From Chrysemys picta bellii (Eukaryota > Chordata > Testudines > Emydidae), in contig NC_088791.1 in NCBI RefSeq assembly GCF_011386835.1, positions 25,394,998-25,458,997 of the forward strand: DNA of 64,000 nucleotides, read 5' to 3'. The position numbers and the translations under genes are program-made. Positions within the stretch are counted from its first letter, which is position 1, and each line of letters opens with the position of its first letter. A model generated the notes under the pieces. The model saw nothing but the letters and a program-made list of their open reading frames with translations. It made no database searches and was not told the origin of the DNA. Below are positions 11,874-24,315 of the stretch, one piece after another.

Positions 11874-12592
11874 TTTTAATCCCTACTGAGGTAGGCTGGA
11901 TTCATCTGATGATTTACCTGTGAAAGGCTTTGTAGCTCACTAGCAATGCCCTGAGGTATCCAGTCCCTCTAAAAGGAACCGCTCCCATTAACCACAATAC
12001 AAAACACTAAAAATGCAACAAATATTTACGCAGCATCTAAGTTTGTATCTAAATATGATGGCTTTACACTTTAAAATAATTTCAAAAGTTACAATTAATT
12101 TCGAAGTCATCAAAACAATTTAGAAAGAACGCCGCCCTCTCCCCTCCCTCCCCCAAATGGGTCATAAGGAGGCTTTGAACCCAGTCTTCAGATCACCATT
12201 AGAAATCTCTTCTACATTATCAGAAATAACTGGAAGAAAACAGCCTTTTACCTCTATATGAAGTCCATGGAGGGAAACAAATGTAATCCAATGGCAAGTA
12301 AGAGTCAGTTATTTGTGAGACTGCATGAGATGTTACAAAGTATGACGTATGGGGCATCTAAACTATGATAGCAGGGAGAAAATACTTGTTTCCTATTTAA
12401 TAACACATGACAAAAGCAGATTTTCAGTTTTCAATTTGCAACATTTACACTGCCTCATTACAAACATCTGGAAAATGGGCGTTTAATTAAAATATGAAAA
12501 GTGCCACTAAAATTCAGCATTCACTAGAAATATACAATTATTTTAGATATTAACACATTACTGATGAACACTGCTATTTTGTTTGAACCTAC

Positions 12593-12709
12593 CTTTCTGC
12601 AATAATGTGACCTCACCATTCTCTTTCTTGATCTCATTCATTATTTTATGTTTCTTCTTTTCTTTCTGCTTCTCTCTGTCCCTCTCTTTAATTTTGTCTT
12701 TGATTTGAT
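12593..12709 (-). CDS. RSBN1L: RSBN1L exon 2 (117-bp basic cassette exon)
   Basis: This internal exon encodes the highly basic linker of RSBN1L, too short to show as a long open frame. The acceptor reads TTTCCCTTTCAG|ATCAAATC and the donor reads CAGAAAG|GTAGGTTC on the minus strand. The last base of exon 1 (G) plus AT gives Asp, so exon 1 and exon 2 join in phase 1 and exon 2 also ends in phase 1. The product is residues 190-228 and contains DQIKDKIKERDREKQKEKKK followed by HKIMNEIKKENGEVTLLQK, which I recognise as the RSBN1L segment between the low-complexity N-terminus and the catalytic part. At 39 codons the exon could be skipped without a frameshift. The next exon is not visible between here and position 1, so intron 2 is at least 12.6 kb. 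Confidence 0.9.
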
Positions 12710-12871
12710 CTGAAAGGGAAACATTTTAAGACTGAGCAGGAACAGAAGAGTTTCACATGAAATTGTCACACATATGTTCCATACTACACAAAGGGTCTAA
12801 TCAGTTTGGGGAGGGAGTGGGAAAGGAAGAGATATTTAAATCACAGGACTTGGACAATCAAACATTTACAA

Positions 12872-12982
12872 GGTTTCAGAGTAGCAGCCGTGTTAGTCCG
12901 CAAAAAGAAGAACAGGAGGACTTGTGGCACCTTAGAGACTAACAAATTTATTAGAGCATAAGCTTTCGTGGACTACAGCCCA
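12872..12982 (-). mobile_element. Penelope-like element 3' fragment
   Basis: About 110 bp beginning GGTTTCAGAGTAGCAGCCGT and including CTTGTGGCACCTTAGAGACT, identical in plan to the start of the 55,664-56,209 copy whose coding part shows a Penelope GIY-YIG domain. It ends abruptly after the AGCTTTCGTGGACTACAGCC segment. It lies about 160 bp upstream of RSBN1L exon 2 in the transcript sense. Confidence 0.75.
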
Positions 12983-13894
12983 CAAGTATCTCATATCTGT
13001 TGTACAATATTGAAAGTTTGTCTAGCTATGCTGAACTTCTGTTTTCTGGTTCTGTTGAACCAACTGTACACAACCTTTTATACACTGTTACTGTATCAGT
13101 GGTTAAAACAGTTTATGCATATTCATCACAAGTCAGTACTTCTGGCTATGTTTATTTTCATTGCAAGTAGATTTGATTTCTTGAAGTTCACAGATTCATT
13201 AAATATTTTGTCTATTTCTTATCCTCCAAAGAAATCCGAAAGAAAAATTGGAATTTGCATTTTCCTACAGGCATGTCCACAACAGCAACTCTGCACCAAA
13301 ACATCCTCTAAATATCCTAAACCTGAATACGCCATGTTGCAAATGAAACTTCAAAGGATACTTGAAAGATTCGAGTTGGTTTTACATTTGTCACTACTGC
13401 TGACCTATTTGAAACTAACACTCCAGCCAAATCTGGAGATGCAAGATCTTTTGCATGGAATGCCCTGGTTGCAGTGTAGCATAATCAGCAATTAGAATTA
13501 GATGTTAGTTTCAGATGGAAATGGAAGAGAAATATCAGGGCAGCTAGGCCTCTCCTTTTGCAATATTGTATTGGCACAATAAGAATTCTTTTTAAATTTT
13601 AAGCGTCCCAAGCATTAGGGCTTCCACCACTTTTCCACAACCTAATAATGCTTACCTGGAAGATTGTCTCAATATTCAGTTTTAATTTTCCCTCTTTTAA
13701 ATTCAGTCTGGGTTTTATCACCATTTGCCATGGCTCTGACTTCTGAAGACTGAGCCATATAAGTAAGTTTTTGCACTTCATTACATGGAACAGTAAGTAC
13801 TGGATCCATAGGTGTATGCTCTTGAGGACTGGCTCTTTCAGCAGAGGCCAACTCTCAGGGCTAAGCATTTACACTCAGTCAAATGCAATCTTTA

Positions 13895-14962
13895 TTCCTC
13901 GAGGAATTCTGCATCACTGTGCATGTGCAGAATTCATGTCTGGTGCAGAATTCTCCCCCCGTCCCCGCCCCTCGCTGAAAAGACATTCTGCCCAAGAAGT
14001 GCTGCAGTTCCACCTTTTACCCACCAGAGTCTGCTGTGGTACCAGAACCACCGGCAGCATGAATGCAGCTGGCGGTTCTGGTACCACAGCGGACTCTGGT
14101 GGGCAAAGTTGGAACTGCCGTACCTCTTGGGCAGAATGTATTTTCGGGGGAAGAGGGAGGAAAATGGGGAATTCTGTGCTTGTGCACAGAATTCCCTCAG
14201 GAGAAGTTGTTCATCACAGCACCCTGCCCACAGAGCCAGCTTAGGACAGACAGAGTGGGGCACACAGAGCTGCTGGTGGGGGTCACAGACTGGGGTTCAG
14301 AATGGCTGGGGTGGACAGACTGGGGCACAGGCTCAGGTGCTAGTGGGGTGACAGCGTTGAGCCAGGGGTTGAATGGGAGTGGGGATGCAAGGCCACATGG
14401 GGATGGGGGGGAGGAGGCTGCAGAGACCCCTGAGGATGGGGGGGGGGGGTTGGAGACAGGGCAGATGTGTCTGATTGAATGGGAGAGGCTTGGGGTCAGC
14501 CAGGTACTGCATGGGGGAGGCTCCCCAACTCCTTAACAATACTGCCCATCCCCCCAAGAAACCTGTTCCGTACTTCTCAAACCCACATCCAACAAACCTT
14601 CAAGTTCACTCCAAGCTCCTTCCCTCTACCTCAGCTCCTCTGCTTCCCCTGACCACCCCCCCCCCCCAAGCCTTTGCATGGTTTCTGATGAGTGCAGAAA
14701 ATACAGTTCTGTATTGTAATTTAAATGAATTACACAGTTCTATATTAATATGCCTAGTAAGGAATCTATTTGTCAAAAAAAAATTACCAGAATTTTTTTT
14801 TGGTCTGTATTGTTACAGACATACTTGCTGACAGGTATTTTGAAATAAATGACCAAAATAATTGAAACTGGTATGATTATATTGTGTTATTTTGACAAAT
14901 AAAATATGCCGAATTTTAAAATATTGTGCGCAGAGTTTTTTGGTGCAGAATTTCCCCAGGAG
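13895..14962. mobile_element. TIR element bounded by TA, with a fold-back left third
   Basis: The left end reads TA|TTCCTCGAGGAATTCTGC and the right end GCAGAATTTCCCCAGGAG|TA. The 25,221 element has the same ends, so I place both in one TA-target (mariner-like) family. The left 310 bp (13,895-14,205) is itself an inverted repeat centred near 14,062: GAGTCTGCTGTGGTACCAGA pairs with TCTGGTACCACAGCGGACTC. The rest is a GC-rich filler with a 9-10 G run at 14,441. Open frames here have no homology. Superfamily placement is inferred from the ends only. Confidence 0.6.
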
Positions 14963-15190
14963 TAAATCTTTGTGGATTCATAGTGACTGACACCATACCA
15001 GGCTTTTTAACCCCCTCAGTGAGGTCAGAGCTGAAGCTGCTGTCACCGCATTTAAGGAACCATGCATTTCAAAGCCAGAAGGTTTAGCCACTAATACTTC
15101 CTCAACAGCATAGCAAGGAGGCAATTCTAATAGTCCTTTCTGAGGGTGAGGGTAATGTGCACAGAGCAAGGAAAAAAGTTACTTTCCATT

Positions 15191-15700
15191 AATACTCCTG
15201 AGGGTGTTCTGTGCCAAAAAATTAAAAATTCTGCACCAAAATATTTTAAAAAATTCCACAAATTTTATTTGTGAAATAAATGTGGAGGTTCCAGCCTAGC
15301 ACTGGGGAGCATAGGCCACTGGCTGCACAGAGGTGGGAGATCACTGTGCAGCTCCCCCTGGGACACAGAGTCAGCAGGGAGCTGAACCAAACCCTGACAG
15401 TGCAAGAACTGGGCCTGCCCCAGAAACACCCCAGGGCCCTGCCTCTCTGTGCCAGGTGCATCAGGTGTGGGCAGGCAGGCTCAGCAAGATAGGACCCAAG
15501 AGTGGAGGGGATTAGCGTGGGGGGATTCAGGTGGGAGTTGAGAGGGTTCTGTGTGGGGCAATCTGGGTGTAGGCAGCTCAGTGGGGGGGATCCAGGTGCG
15601 GGGGGAGGAGGTGAATCTGGATGCACAGGGGCTTGTTGGGGAGGGAGGTCCAGGTGAAGGTGGTTGGGGTTCAGTAGGAAATGCATCAGATCCTGAGCCT
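15191..15700. mobile_element. Partial TIR element of the same family, right end missing
   Basis: It starts with CTCCTGAGGGTGTTCTGTGC, related to the 13,895 and 25,221 ends, and contains AAATTCTGCACCAAAATATT followed by GC-rich filler. No matching right terminus is visible before unique sequence resumes near 15,700. Confidence 0.5.
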
Positions 15701-16320
15701 AAAAAAGAAAAAAACCTAATGCCTAATTAAAGACGTCAGCAGCACTGGAAGTGATCTAGTCCAATAAATCCAATTCCAAGGACCTGGCAAGGTTCCTGAT
15801 CCACCTGCTATCACAGTTGTAAGGAAATGAGGTAGTCTGTGTGCAATGTCCCTTTTACATATGCACCCTTCAAATGTTCAGAACCACAAAGGTAGGGGCA
15901 GGGGACATGAAAGCACCAGTCCAAGTCCTCTGGCACATCAAGAATGGGTATGCGAAGAGGCCCCTTGAAGAAGTACCACATTTTAAAGTGGACTCACATG
16001 GAAACTAGTTTTGGAAATATTTTAGGCTGCATTCCATATTCAACATATTGAATTCACATGAAATTCAAAGGAATTTTGAGAGGATACCAAAATTGAGATA
16101 TGGCCCACAGTTCATAATATTGTTATTTAAGTTGATTTAAAACTTTTAGAGAAACAAACTCAAGCACTATAGTACTTATGTAGAACAGCTATTAATTAAT
16201 CAAGCCATGCATAACTCCTTCACCAAGATCAGAGCCAATACACAGCAAATGACGTTTAAAAAAAATAAAAGTAGAGCCATTAAATCTAAGATTATATTTA
16301 GTGGGTGCCCTCCTTTAAGC

Positions 16321-16342
16321 TTTTTTTTTTTTTTTTTTTTTA
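16321..16342. repeat. poly-T run
   Basis: About 22 T residues in intron 1. Confidence 0.8.
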
Positions 16343-17128
16343 AACCCTTTTGAAAAACAGAGCACTAGAGAACTGCTGAGATTATGTGGTTCCACTCAGA
16401 AAAAGAAAAATAATAAAGGTTCTTGCTTATTCTTCCAAATTATAAAGAAATATAAGCTAATCATAAGAATCTTCTAGGATATATTTCAACCACATGTTGA
16501 TAGGGTAATCTAAAAATATATTGGCATAAGTGGATCAAAAATCCAAGGCCAACAGCAGGAACCCAAGAAAGACGTTAGCCAACCTTATTCTGATTCACCT
16601 GGAAATCAGTGGAGACTGTTCTAGAAATCTTAAAAGTAGCCACAGATGGGTATTCTACCCTGAACTCAGAGGGTTCACAAACTGTGTTCCACAAACACAT
16701 ATGATTCATATTTTGCAAATGTATATGAAGTGAGGGTGCATGGGGCTGACAGCAGTCTGTATATAGATTGTTGTCTGCATCTATAAAACCAGTGTTAGGA
16801 GCCTTTTGGTGCAGCTACATAACTTGACCTCTAATGTCAAAATAAACTTTCAATCATGTATTAAGCACCACAGATGTACACTATATACAGCATAGTTTAG
16901 CAGCAGAGAGATGACAGTCTGAAAGGATTTAAAATGTAAAAATAGGACACAAATAAAAACCTATACCCAATCTTCTTTTAAGCAGTTTCTTGAAGGTGGA
17001 GACTGAGGGGGGTTGATATGTTAGTGAAGTAATATTAAGCAAGATATTTACAAGTTTCTTTGTTTTGTTTTTTTTAAAAAGACATGCACTATACATTAAG
17101 GCTCAGAGTACATACTATATATCAACTC

Positions 17129-17153
17129 ACACACACACACACACACACACACA
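17129..17153. repeat. (CA)n microsatellite
   Basis: About 12 CA units in intron 1 of RSBN1L, likely length-variable. Confidence 0.85.
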
Positions 17154-17440
17154 ACATAATTACATCTTGCAAAGGACAAACACCATTGTCCACAAAACAA
17201 CCAAATCACCTCCTCCCCTCCCTACTTGAGAAAATAGCACTTGGACCATCCTGAATATCAGTAAGCTAGTGATTCATTAAATCTGAAGAGGGAGCAATCT
17301 CCAGAGCCAAAAATCCAACACCAGAAGTGTCCTGCCCCCACAATGCCATGAGTGAGTTAACACCTGAAGATTTAGTTCAAGCACCTGGGCTAACCTCAGC
17401 TGATCACAAGGAGAAAGTTTCAGATCGCAAATAACCTAAC

Positions 17441-19480
17441 CAGGGTGGATTTAAAAAATAAATAAAAAATGATTATTTTTTTTGATAAAATGCTTTGAGG
17501 GAAAAGAACACTTATCTAAAGATAGTTTTAATTAAGATATCTTTGAGCTATAATGTATCTCATCATGGAATAGGGATTATAAAAATTCTATAGTAGTATG
17601 AGACAATATATTCATGTAATGTTTAAGAAAAGTTTTGTAAATGAGTTACAATAGTTCATGGATTAGGGACCCAATCTTATGGGGTTTCAGGGGCTTCTGT
17701 ATAGATTAATCTTTCTATCTACGCAATGGGACTCAGTGCTCAGTCTAGAAGATACCAACAGAGATGCTTAGTTTTGCAGTTCTTAAACTGTGGATTTGTG
17801 TCTCCAGAGAGAATATGCTTGTTAACAGCAAAAATGTGTTTAAATAAATATATAGAGGTGAGAAATAACAGACCTCAACCCTATTGTCCCTCTGCAAATT
17901 TGTGTACACAGAGTCAATCCCTTACCTCTTACTAAAAGTGCAAATTTTCAAAAAGTTCAATGAATAGAAATTGTTGGGGACGGAATAGATCTGGACAAGG
18001 AGAAGAAGTCTGGAGAGAAATGTGAGAAGGGAGGGACAGGCAGTAGAAACAAAAATGAAATTGTTTAAGCAGCATATTCCAGAAGTCTTGACGTCTTTCT
18101 GAGTGTAGCCTTCATTGATTTGAGATCTACCATACTATTCTCTCACTAGAAGGGAAAACCTATAATGGCAGCAGGCCGTAAGAGAGACCCAATTTGGGAA
18201 TATTTTAATGAAGTTCCTCTACCTGTGGGTAAGACAGGCATGCATGCAAAATGCAAACAGTGCAACAAAGAAATGCAAGGCCTGGTTGCCCGAATGAAAC
18301 ATCACCACAAGAAGTGTTCCTTCTCAGGAGGAAACTGCATTGAAGATGATGAAAGGCACATGTCTGAACATGCAGGATCTTCAGATTGGCAAACTTTATT
18401 TCATACTTCTTTCTTAAGGACTGCTGGTCTTCCTTTTGGATTATTCTTGAATTCTCATGTTTCAGCAAAAAATATAGTTGTTACTCTATGGTACTATCAT
18501 TTTAGATGCAGTTGTGATAAAAAATAAATAGCTGAAATAAGCTGATCTTCATTTTACAATTTCCCCTTTAAAGTAGTACTGAGTGTCAGTGAATGCAAGG
18601 AATAATACTAAATGAGCAGTATGGTAATAATAATTAAATAACTGCACTGACTTTTGTTTAGGAGAATCCATCCTCAACCTACAGCATTCTGAAGACCATC
18701 CACCTTCAAGACCACCACCATTTTCTATAGTTTCAAAGTTATCTGCCAATGATAGTGTTTCAGTCACATCATGTATGTCACATGACCACAGTATATCGCC
18801 TGAAGCAAAAAGAAGAAAAAAATCTCCATCATCCAAAAACAACCATACATAAATTTGGGATAAGAACCAGCAGATTACAAAGAGAGGAAATTGATGAAAA
18901 AATTGCCCGGTTTGCTTATGCAACAAACTCTCCTTTCTGTATGATTGAGAACCCACACTTCATTAACATGGTTCAGTCATTAAGACCAGGATACAGTCCA
19001 CCCAACAAAGCAGATGTCATAGGCAAATTGCTGGATAAAGTGTATGAAAGAGAAATTGAGCAGTGTGCAAGATGTCTAGAGGGTGAAATTGTTAACCTGA
19101 GTCTTGATGGGTGGAGCAAGGTCAACAATTATCCTGTTATATGTGCTTGTGTGACAATAGAAGAGAATGTCTTCCTTACAGAAACAATTGATCCATCATA
19201 AAATGCACACACAGCAGCATACTTACAAGTAGCAGCAGTAAAAGCTATAACAAACTGAAAAAAAAAAATTAAGTGTCTAGCACACAACTTGGTCACAGAC
19301 AATGCTGCAAATGTATCCAAGATGAGAAGAAATTTAGAAGAGAGTCCCAAGCTAATGACATATGGTTGAAGTGCATCAAATGAGCACTTCCTAGCCAAAG
19401 ACTTCAGTGGGGCTTAGAGAGACTATTTTTGAACATTTAAAAAAAAAAAAAAAGTAAAATATGCATCTCGTATATGCCAC
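17441..19480 (+). mobile_element. Degenerate autonomous hAT transposon
   Basis: A BED-finger hAT transposase relic (18,165-19,400) lies downstream of a hAT-like start CAGGGTGGATTTAAAAAATA at 17,441. No matching right terminal repeat is visible, so the 3' end is truncated or placed too loosely. It lies in intron 1 in the antisense direction to RSBN1L. Confidence 0.5.
18165..19400 (+). pseudogene. hAT transposase with BED zinc finger, broken
   Basis: The first frame (18,165-18,527) gives a BED-type zinc finger: RDPIWEYFNEVPLP, then C-x2-C in AKCKQCNKEMQG and the His/Cys pair in MKHHHKKC. After about 200 bp without a usable frame, 18,830-19,200 gives IARFAYATNSPFCMIENPHF and later GEIVNLSLDGWSKVNNYPVI, the latter being the hAT catalytic-core block with the first Asp (SLDGWS). 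After a stop, 19,200-19,400 continues as AHTAAYLQVAAVKAI and NLVTDNAANVSKMRR, the second-Asp block (TDNAANV). The C-terminal dimerisation region is missing. Stops and frameshifts show it is dead. The SLDGW and TDNAANV order is known for hAT/ZBED-like transposases. Confidence 0.8.
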
Positions 19481-20333
19481 AACACCCTGGCTATAAAGGT
19501 TTCTGTTGTATTAGTTTGGAGGAGCTGCATAACACTTGCACGATCACCACTTTTGAAGAATGCAGGAGTTTCAAATTCGTGTTGATACAGGCTTCATAGT
19601 ATATAAAATAGAGAATGTTAAACATAGTATCTAAACACTACACCTACCACTGAAATCCAATCAACTAAAACAAGAAATGATGACTGTTTAACAGCATACT
19701 CTGCTGTTAGATCAACACAAAGAATCCCACTGCAAGGAAATCTTCGTTCCCACCCCAAGATACAAACCAAGGAATATTTACTGAACTCAGAATGAAATGA
19801 GAAATGCAGAGTCCCTCTCCAAATCAGACAGGCTTGCTTTTATTTCAAGGGGTGGGGAGAGGGAAGGGAAGAGATGGGTGTGGGCTTTGTGTTTTTTTCT
19901 TTTGTTGGTTTGTTTTTTAAGATAGGGAATGGATAAGTCTCATTTGTACAATAAACAGCCTTTCGAATTTAATTACTGCATTTTCCAGTATTAATATCTA
20001 CTAACCAGGTATCTTGCTGTTATCAACAATTTTCTAATTTTGCCTTCCAGCAACGTGAAATCTGAGGGAAGGACAATCCTGTTCAGAATTAAGAAATTTA
20101 GCCTAAGGTCTATTGGGGGCTTTCTATACATATAGTGTTTTAAAATGAATGATCATAAAACAAGTCAGTCAGATTATTCCCAGTCTTGGGAGCAGAATAC
20201 ATGCAATGGTAGCAGCCACATTTTGAATATCGTATCCCTAAGCCTATGAAGACGCAAGAGAGGTTTAACCAGTCTGGTCTAGAACTGGAAGCAACAAGCT
20301 TTAGGACCTTGTAGAATGTCAAAGGCTGTAGCT

Positions 20334-20553
20334 CAGGGGTTCTCAAACTGGGGGTCAGAACCCCTCAGGGGGTTGCGAGGTTATTACATGGGGGGATCAC
20401 GAGCTGTCAGCCTCCACCCCAAACCTCGCTTTGCCTCCTGCATTTATAATGGTGTTAAATATATTTTAAAGTGTTTTTAATTTATAAGGGGGTTCACACT
20501 CAGAGGCTTGCTATGTGAAAGGGGTCAACTGTACAAAAGTTTGAGAACCACTG
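20334..20553. mobile_element. hAT MITE, family A, exact 8-bp TSD
   Basis: The ends are CAGGGGTTCTCAAACTGGGG and GTTTGAGAACCACTG. The target duplication CTGTAGCT is exact (20,326-20,333 and 20,554-20,561). Length is 220 bp, non-coding. The same family occurs at 48,929 and 56,765. Confidence 0.92.
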
Positions 20554-23500
20554 CTGTAGCTGCTTTGCATTAGATTTCCAGATAGTAACCCACATCAGTA
20601 GTCAATCACAGATTACATTCCAAGTGTTCTTCCTCTGCCTCCTCCCTTTGATTTAAAAAGAACTGTCATAAGGCAAAAAATATTTACAAATTACTGTAAT
20701 TAGTCAATGTTGCTAACACCGACTGTGCTACACTTAGGAAAAAATTAAGAAGAGTGAATGTAGAATATTGGTCTTAGTCTGCCCCTCCTCATTTTAATAC
20801 TAATACTTTTTAAAAGTGAAATCTCAACCAAATAAGTGGATTTCAAATGGATATTTATGTAGATACAGAGGAATGTTTAACAGTTTAAGAACACTACTTC
20901 ATAGGTTGTGACACCTGCATATCTGAAGTGCAGGCAAACACACAAGAGCAGGCCTCCTAGACTTGTGTGCAAACAAAACACAGCATTTCTGGAATACAGA
21001 AAGAGTTATTTTCTTCTTATTCAAACAGCCAGAAAGATTTGGCTGGTGTCCCTTTAAGCAGGGAAGAACAAAATCCTGGAAGAACAGAACTTGGAATCGG
21101 AAACGTTATTCCAGAAATCTCCTTTCCAATGGAGAGAAGGAAATTTTCCCTCGTGAACAGGAAGGAAAGACTTCCTTACATTTCTGTAAGTTTCTGAAGA
21201 ATTTAAGTTTTCATCTAAAAGATATTAGGGTTTAGTCTTCATGGTTCCAAAGAAGGTCTTCTAAACATATACAAATGCAGTTTTGGTTTTTTGAATATGC
21301 AGGAAACAGCCTGAAGAGAGGTATGAATTTACAAATTTAAGGCCCCAAACCCAGCCTGAGCACTAGGGAGTTCTGCCAAGGATTGGAAGAAGAGGAAAAC
21401 AGGACATTGCATCAGCACAGCAAACAAGGCCACCAACTCCAGTTTTGGGGCTAAGGACTATGCCACTTGTATCTTAACTATGTGCAGAAGATGATCAGTT
21501 ATTCTGTACTGCAGCAATCAACCTCAGCCCAAGTTTCTGCTGCACAATAGCATGCAGAGCTGGATTCTAATGTGCATCTCTATATATGCTCTCCATGTCC
21601 TGTCCCCTCACAAAATAAAACCTGTAAGAATATTCTGTGGGAACAAAATAGGAACAGGATTTGCCCTCAAGAGAAGTATAAACTCCCTCAATTTTTCCTC
21701 AGCAAGTGAAGCTTCTCTCAGTTTTAGTTTTATAGTTCAAAACTAAACTTCTGTATGTCTGGAACTTCCAAGAGAATTCCACCATCTCCAACACTGCCCT
21801 CACACTTCATGTGCACTTAAATATATCCTATTGATCACTACTGCTCAATCTAATGAGATACTGGATGACTTGTAAGAAAGCTGATCAGAAGCTTCCAAAA
21901 AGTTTATAATGATAGCTGGAATGGAGAAGTCTGAGGAAGTTCCTACTGTCTATATTCTGAAAGTGAAATAAGACTACCAATTCCTACTTCACTGAAGAAA
22001 GAAAAGGGGAGTGAGGAAGTGTTCACGTGAAGCATCATATAGAATATGAAGGAAACGAAAGCAAACCGAATAAAGGGAAAGGGTTAAATTAAAAAAAAAA
22101 AAAAAAAAGTAGAACAGAGGCATGCTCCCAATTCCACTAAGTGTGAAAAAGATAAAAATATATTTTCCTAAAGTCAGTGGGAAAGTCTGAATATCAAGCA
22201 GGATCCCCAGCAAATGTAAAGTGAAGTAATGCAACTCCAACAATTTCCATTTTTCTATTTCTGTTGGGGAAGCCCACTAAAAAAGTTAAGCCTACCAAAA
22301 ATTCTGAGAGAGCTGGAACAGCAGAAGTAAGGAATGAACTACTGCCACATGACCAAGGAAGTGCTGTGGAAGGACTCCACCTACCCTGCCGGGGACAGCA
22401 GAAGCAGACAGTCTCTTTCCACAACAAAAACAAAAACAGAGTTGGTTCTTTATTTACCTGCTGTCTTCTAATGGATCCTAATTAGTTTCTTTATAATGTT
22501 TTGCCAATTTGTAACAAAAAAGATAAATTACTTCACTGGACTCCTGTAACAGTGATTTAGTACCTTTACTATAATTCTGAACAGTAACCCTGCCTATCAA
22601 AAGTTATTAAATTTCTCTTTTTAGAATTATGTCAGGTAATGTCAGCCCTGTCGTGCTTACTTAAACCAACAGAGGGCTGCTAGAACCCTAAACTTTAAAT
22701 TTAAAACATTATTCCCTAGCCCTTTTCCTCAGAGACTGATCAGAATGTAGCCCAGTCATTAAGAAGTGCACTACTGGAATTTTTTTCTCCATAAAGAGAC
22801 TTCAGAACTTCATAAGGCTCATCTTGAGAACCAAGAGGCCAGCTAAAACTTGTTGGAGGTTCTCCCATCCTGTGGGCTTAAAGAAATCTTTAAACAAAAA
22901 TCCAACCCCTCACAGCACGCATATGTAGTGCGCATACTGCCAAAGGCCTTGTTATCCCATGTATTTTATAGTTCTGCTGCTGCTCCTTGGTTTTGCTCTG
23001 GCATGGAGATATGTCCTAGGAGTAACCCACTTCCTTCATTTAGTAAACCTTAGCATTCCAGTGACCATTGGAGAGAGGAGATTGGATGTGCCCTCTCTCC
23101 ACATGGCAAAACTCAGTCCAAGGACCTCTTTACAGGACCATGTGGAAGCAGGGGGGACTACAACTGCCTCAGACCTTGCAATGAGTCTGAATCACAAAAA
23201 GACAACATGGGCATATGCCAGAACAACAGATTTGAGGGTGTGGGTAGGAGGCAAAGACACAGGATATCTTATCTAGGGAACCCTGACTCTGGAGCTGTGG
23301 CGTGTGCATAATTAACCAGACAAGTCATTTCAGCAGTGACCAGTTGCAGCATGGGATAGCCATTGAAAAAAATAATTGAATTGAACTACTTATATCAGAA
23401 TGGCAATGCATCCACATGGAGCTTACACCAACTGAATTCCAACAAAACTGAGTTAAGTCAATTCTGAAGTGGCTTAATAATTTAGTTAGCAAGATAAGCA

Positions 23501-24167
23501 GACAGAAGCTCATCTGTGTGTGAACACAAGGCAGATTGTGCTGGAAAAAGAAAAGTGCAACTTCCTTGTGTGCACAAATCTCAAAGACGGGAACAGTGCC
23601 CATCTACCTCCTTCCTCCACTTCCTTGTTCTGACTTTGTCTCCCCCTCAAGGGCTATAGAAGCAGGGATCCCCTTCCTATGACATTAGGAGATCTGTAGA
23701 AGGGAAGGGAGAGAAGGAGGCCTATTGGAGGGTGAAGAAATCATTTTCTTTTCTGTGGATTTAAGAACCACCACACTCACACTAGGTTCAGCAGTAGAGG
23801 AATAGGTATAGGAAGGAAAAGTGTTTTATGCATGTCACCTGCTATTTTTGAAGAGTTCAGATACCATTTTCTACTCTAAGGTTAAAAGAACTTAAAAAAA
23901 AACAAGACAAATGTATTCCCACTTTTATTCACCCAATTAATAACTTACCAAATAGCTTAGTGCAACATAATATGGTCAGTGCTAGTAGAACAGAAGACCA
24001 GGACTTATTTTATATTTTCATTTTATAGTCCCTTACTTTGCTGCCTCTAATTTCCCCAATTTTATGCAACAGTCTTGGACAAACTAATACGCAATTTAAC
24101 AGTTCATTCAACAGGAGGATCTCAAAAAAAATAATCAATTAAGCCTCATATCAGGGTGCTGAGGAAA

Positions 24168-24315
24168 TACTATCCCCATTTCAAGAATGAGGAAACTGAC
24201 AGATTAAAAGATTTGCCCAAGATAACACAGAGTCCCTTGTATATCTGGATACAGAATCTGAATCTCCTAATTCCCAGACCTGTGATTTAGACACATCACA
24301 ATCCATCTCCTTAAA
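24168..24315 (-). mobile_element. MIR-type SINE
   Basis: It reads ATCCCCATTTCAAGAATGAG GAAACTGA, then AAGATTTGCCCAAGATAACA and CTAATTCCCAGACCTGTGAT, the reverse complement of the amniote MIR core (TGTGACCTTGGGCAAGT and CATCTGTAAAATGGGG). It is ancient and non-coding. Confidence 0.75.

Larger units (their letters stand above)
1..12592 (-). other. RSBN1L: RSBN1L intron 2 (5' portion, runs off the window)
   Basis: Everything from the exon 2 donor (12,592) down to position 1 is inferred to be intron 2, because no minus-strand segment resembles the expected next RSBN1L exon. Most of it is transposon sequence: Harbinger, two CR1 copies, a SINE and a hAT MITE. The stretches 1-850, 9,130-9,840, 10,035-11,530 and 11,885-12,590 hold no recognisable feature apart from poly-T/poly-A runs. 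Confidence 0.65.

Noticed and set aside
12968..13495. 175-codon plus-strand frame in intron 1
   Set aside because: Its start lies in a Penelope fragment and the remainder has no recognisable domain or splice signals.
22959..23276. 105-codon plus-strand frame with a hydrophobic start resembling a signal peptide
   Set aside because: Isolated in intron 1, with no family similarity and no splice or promoter context.
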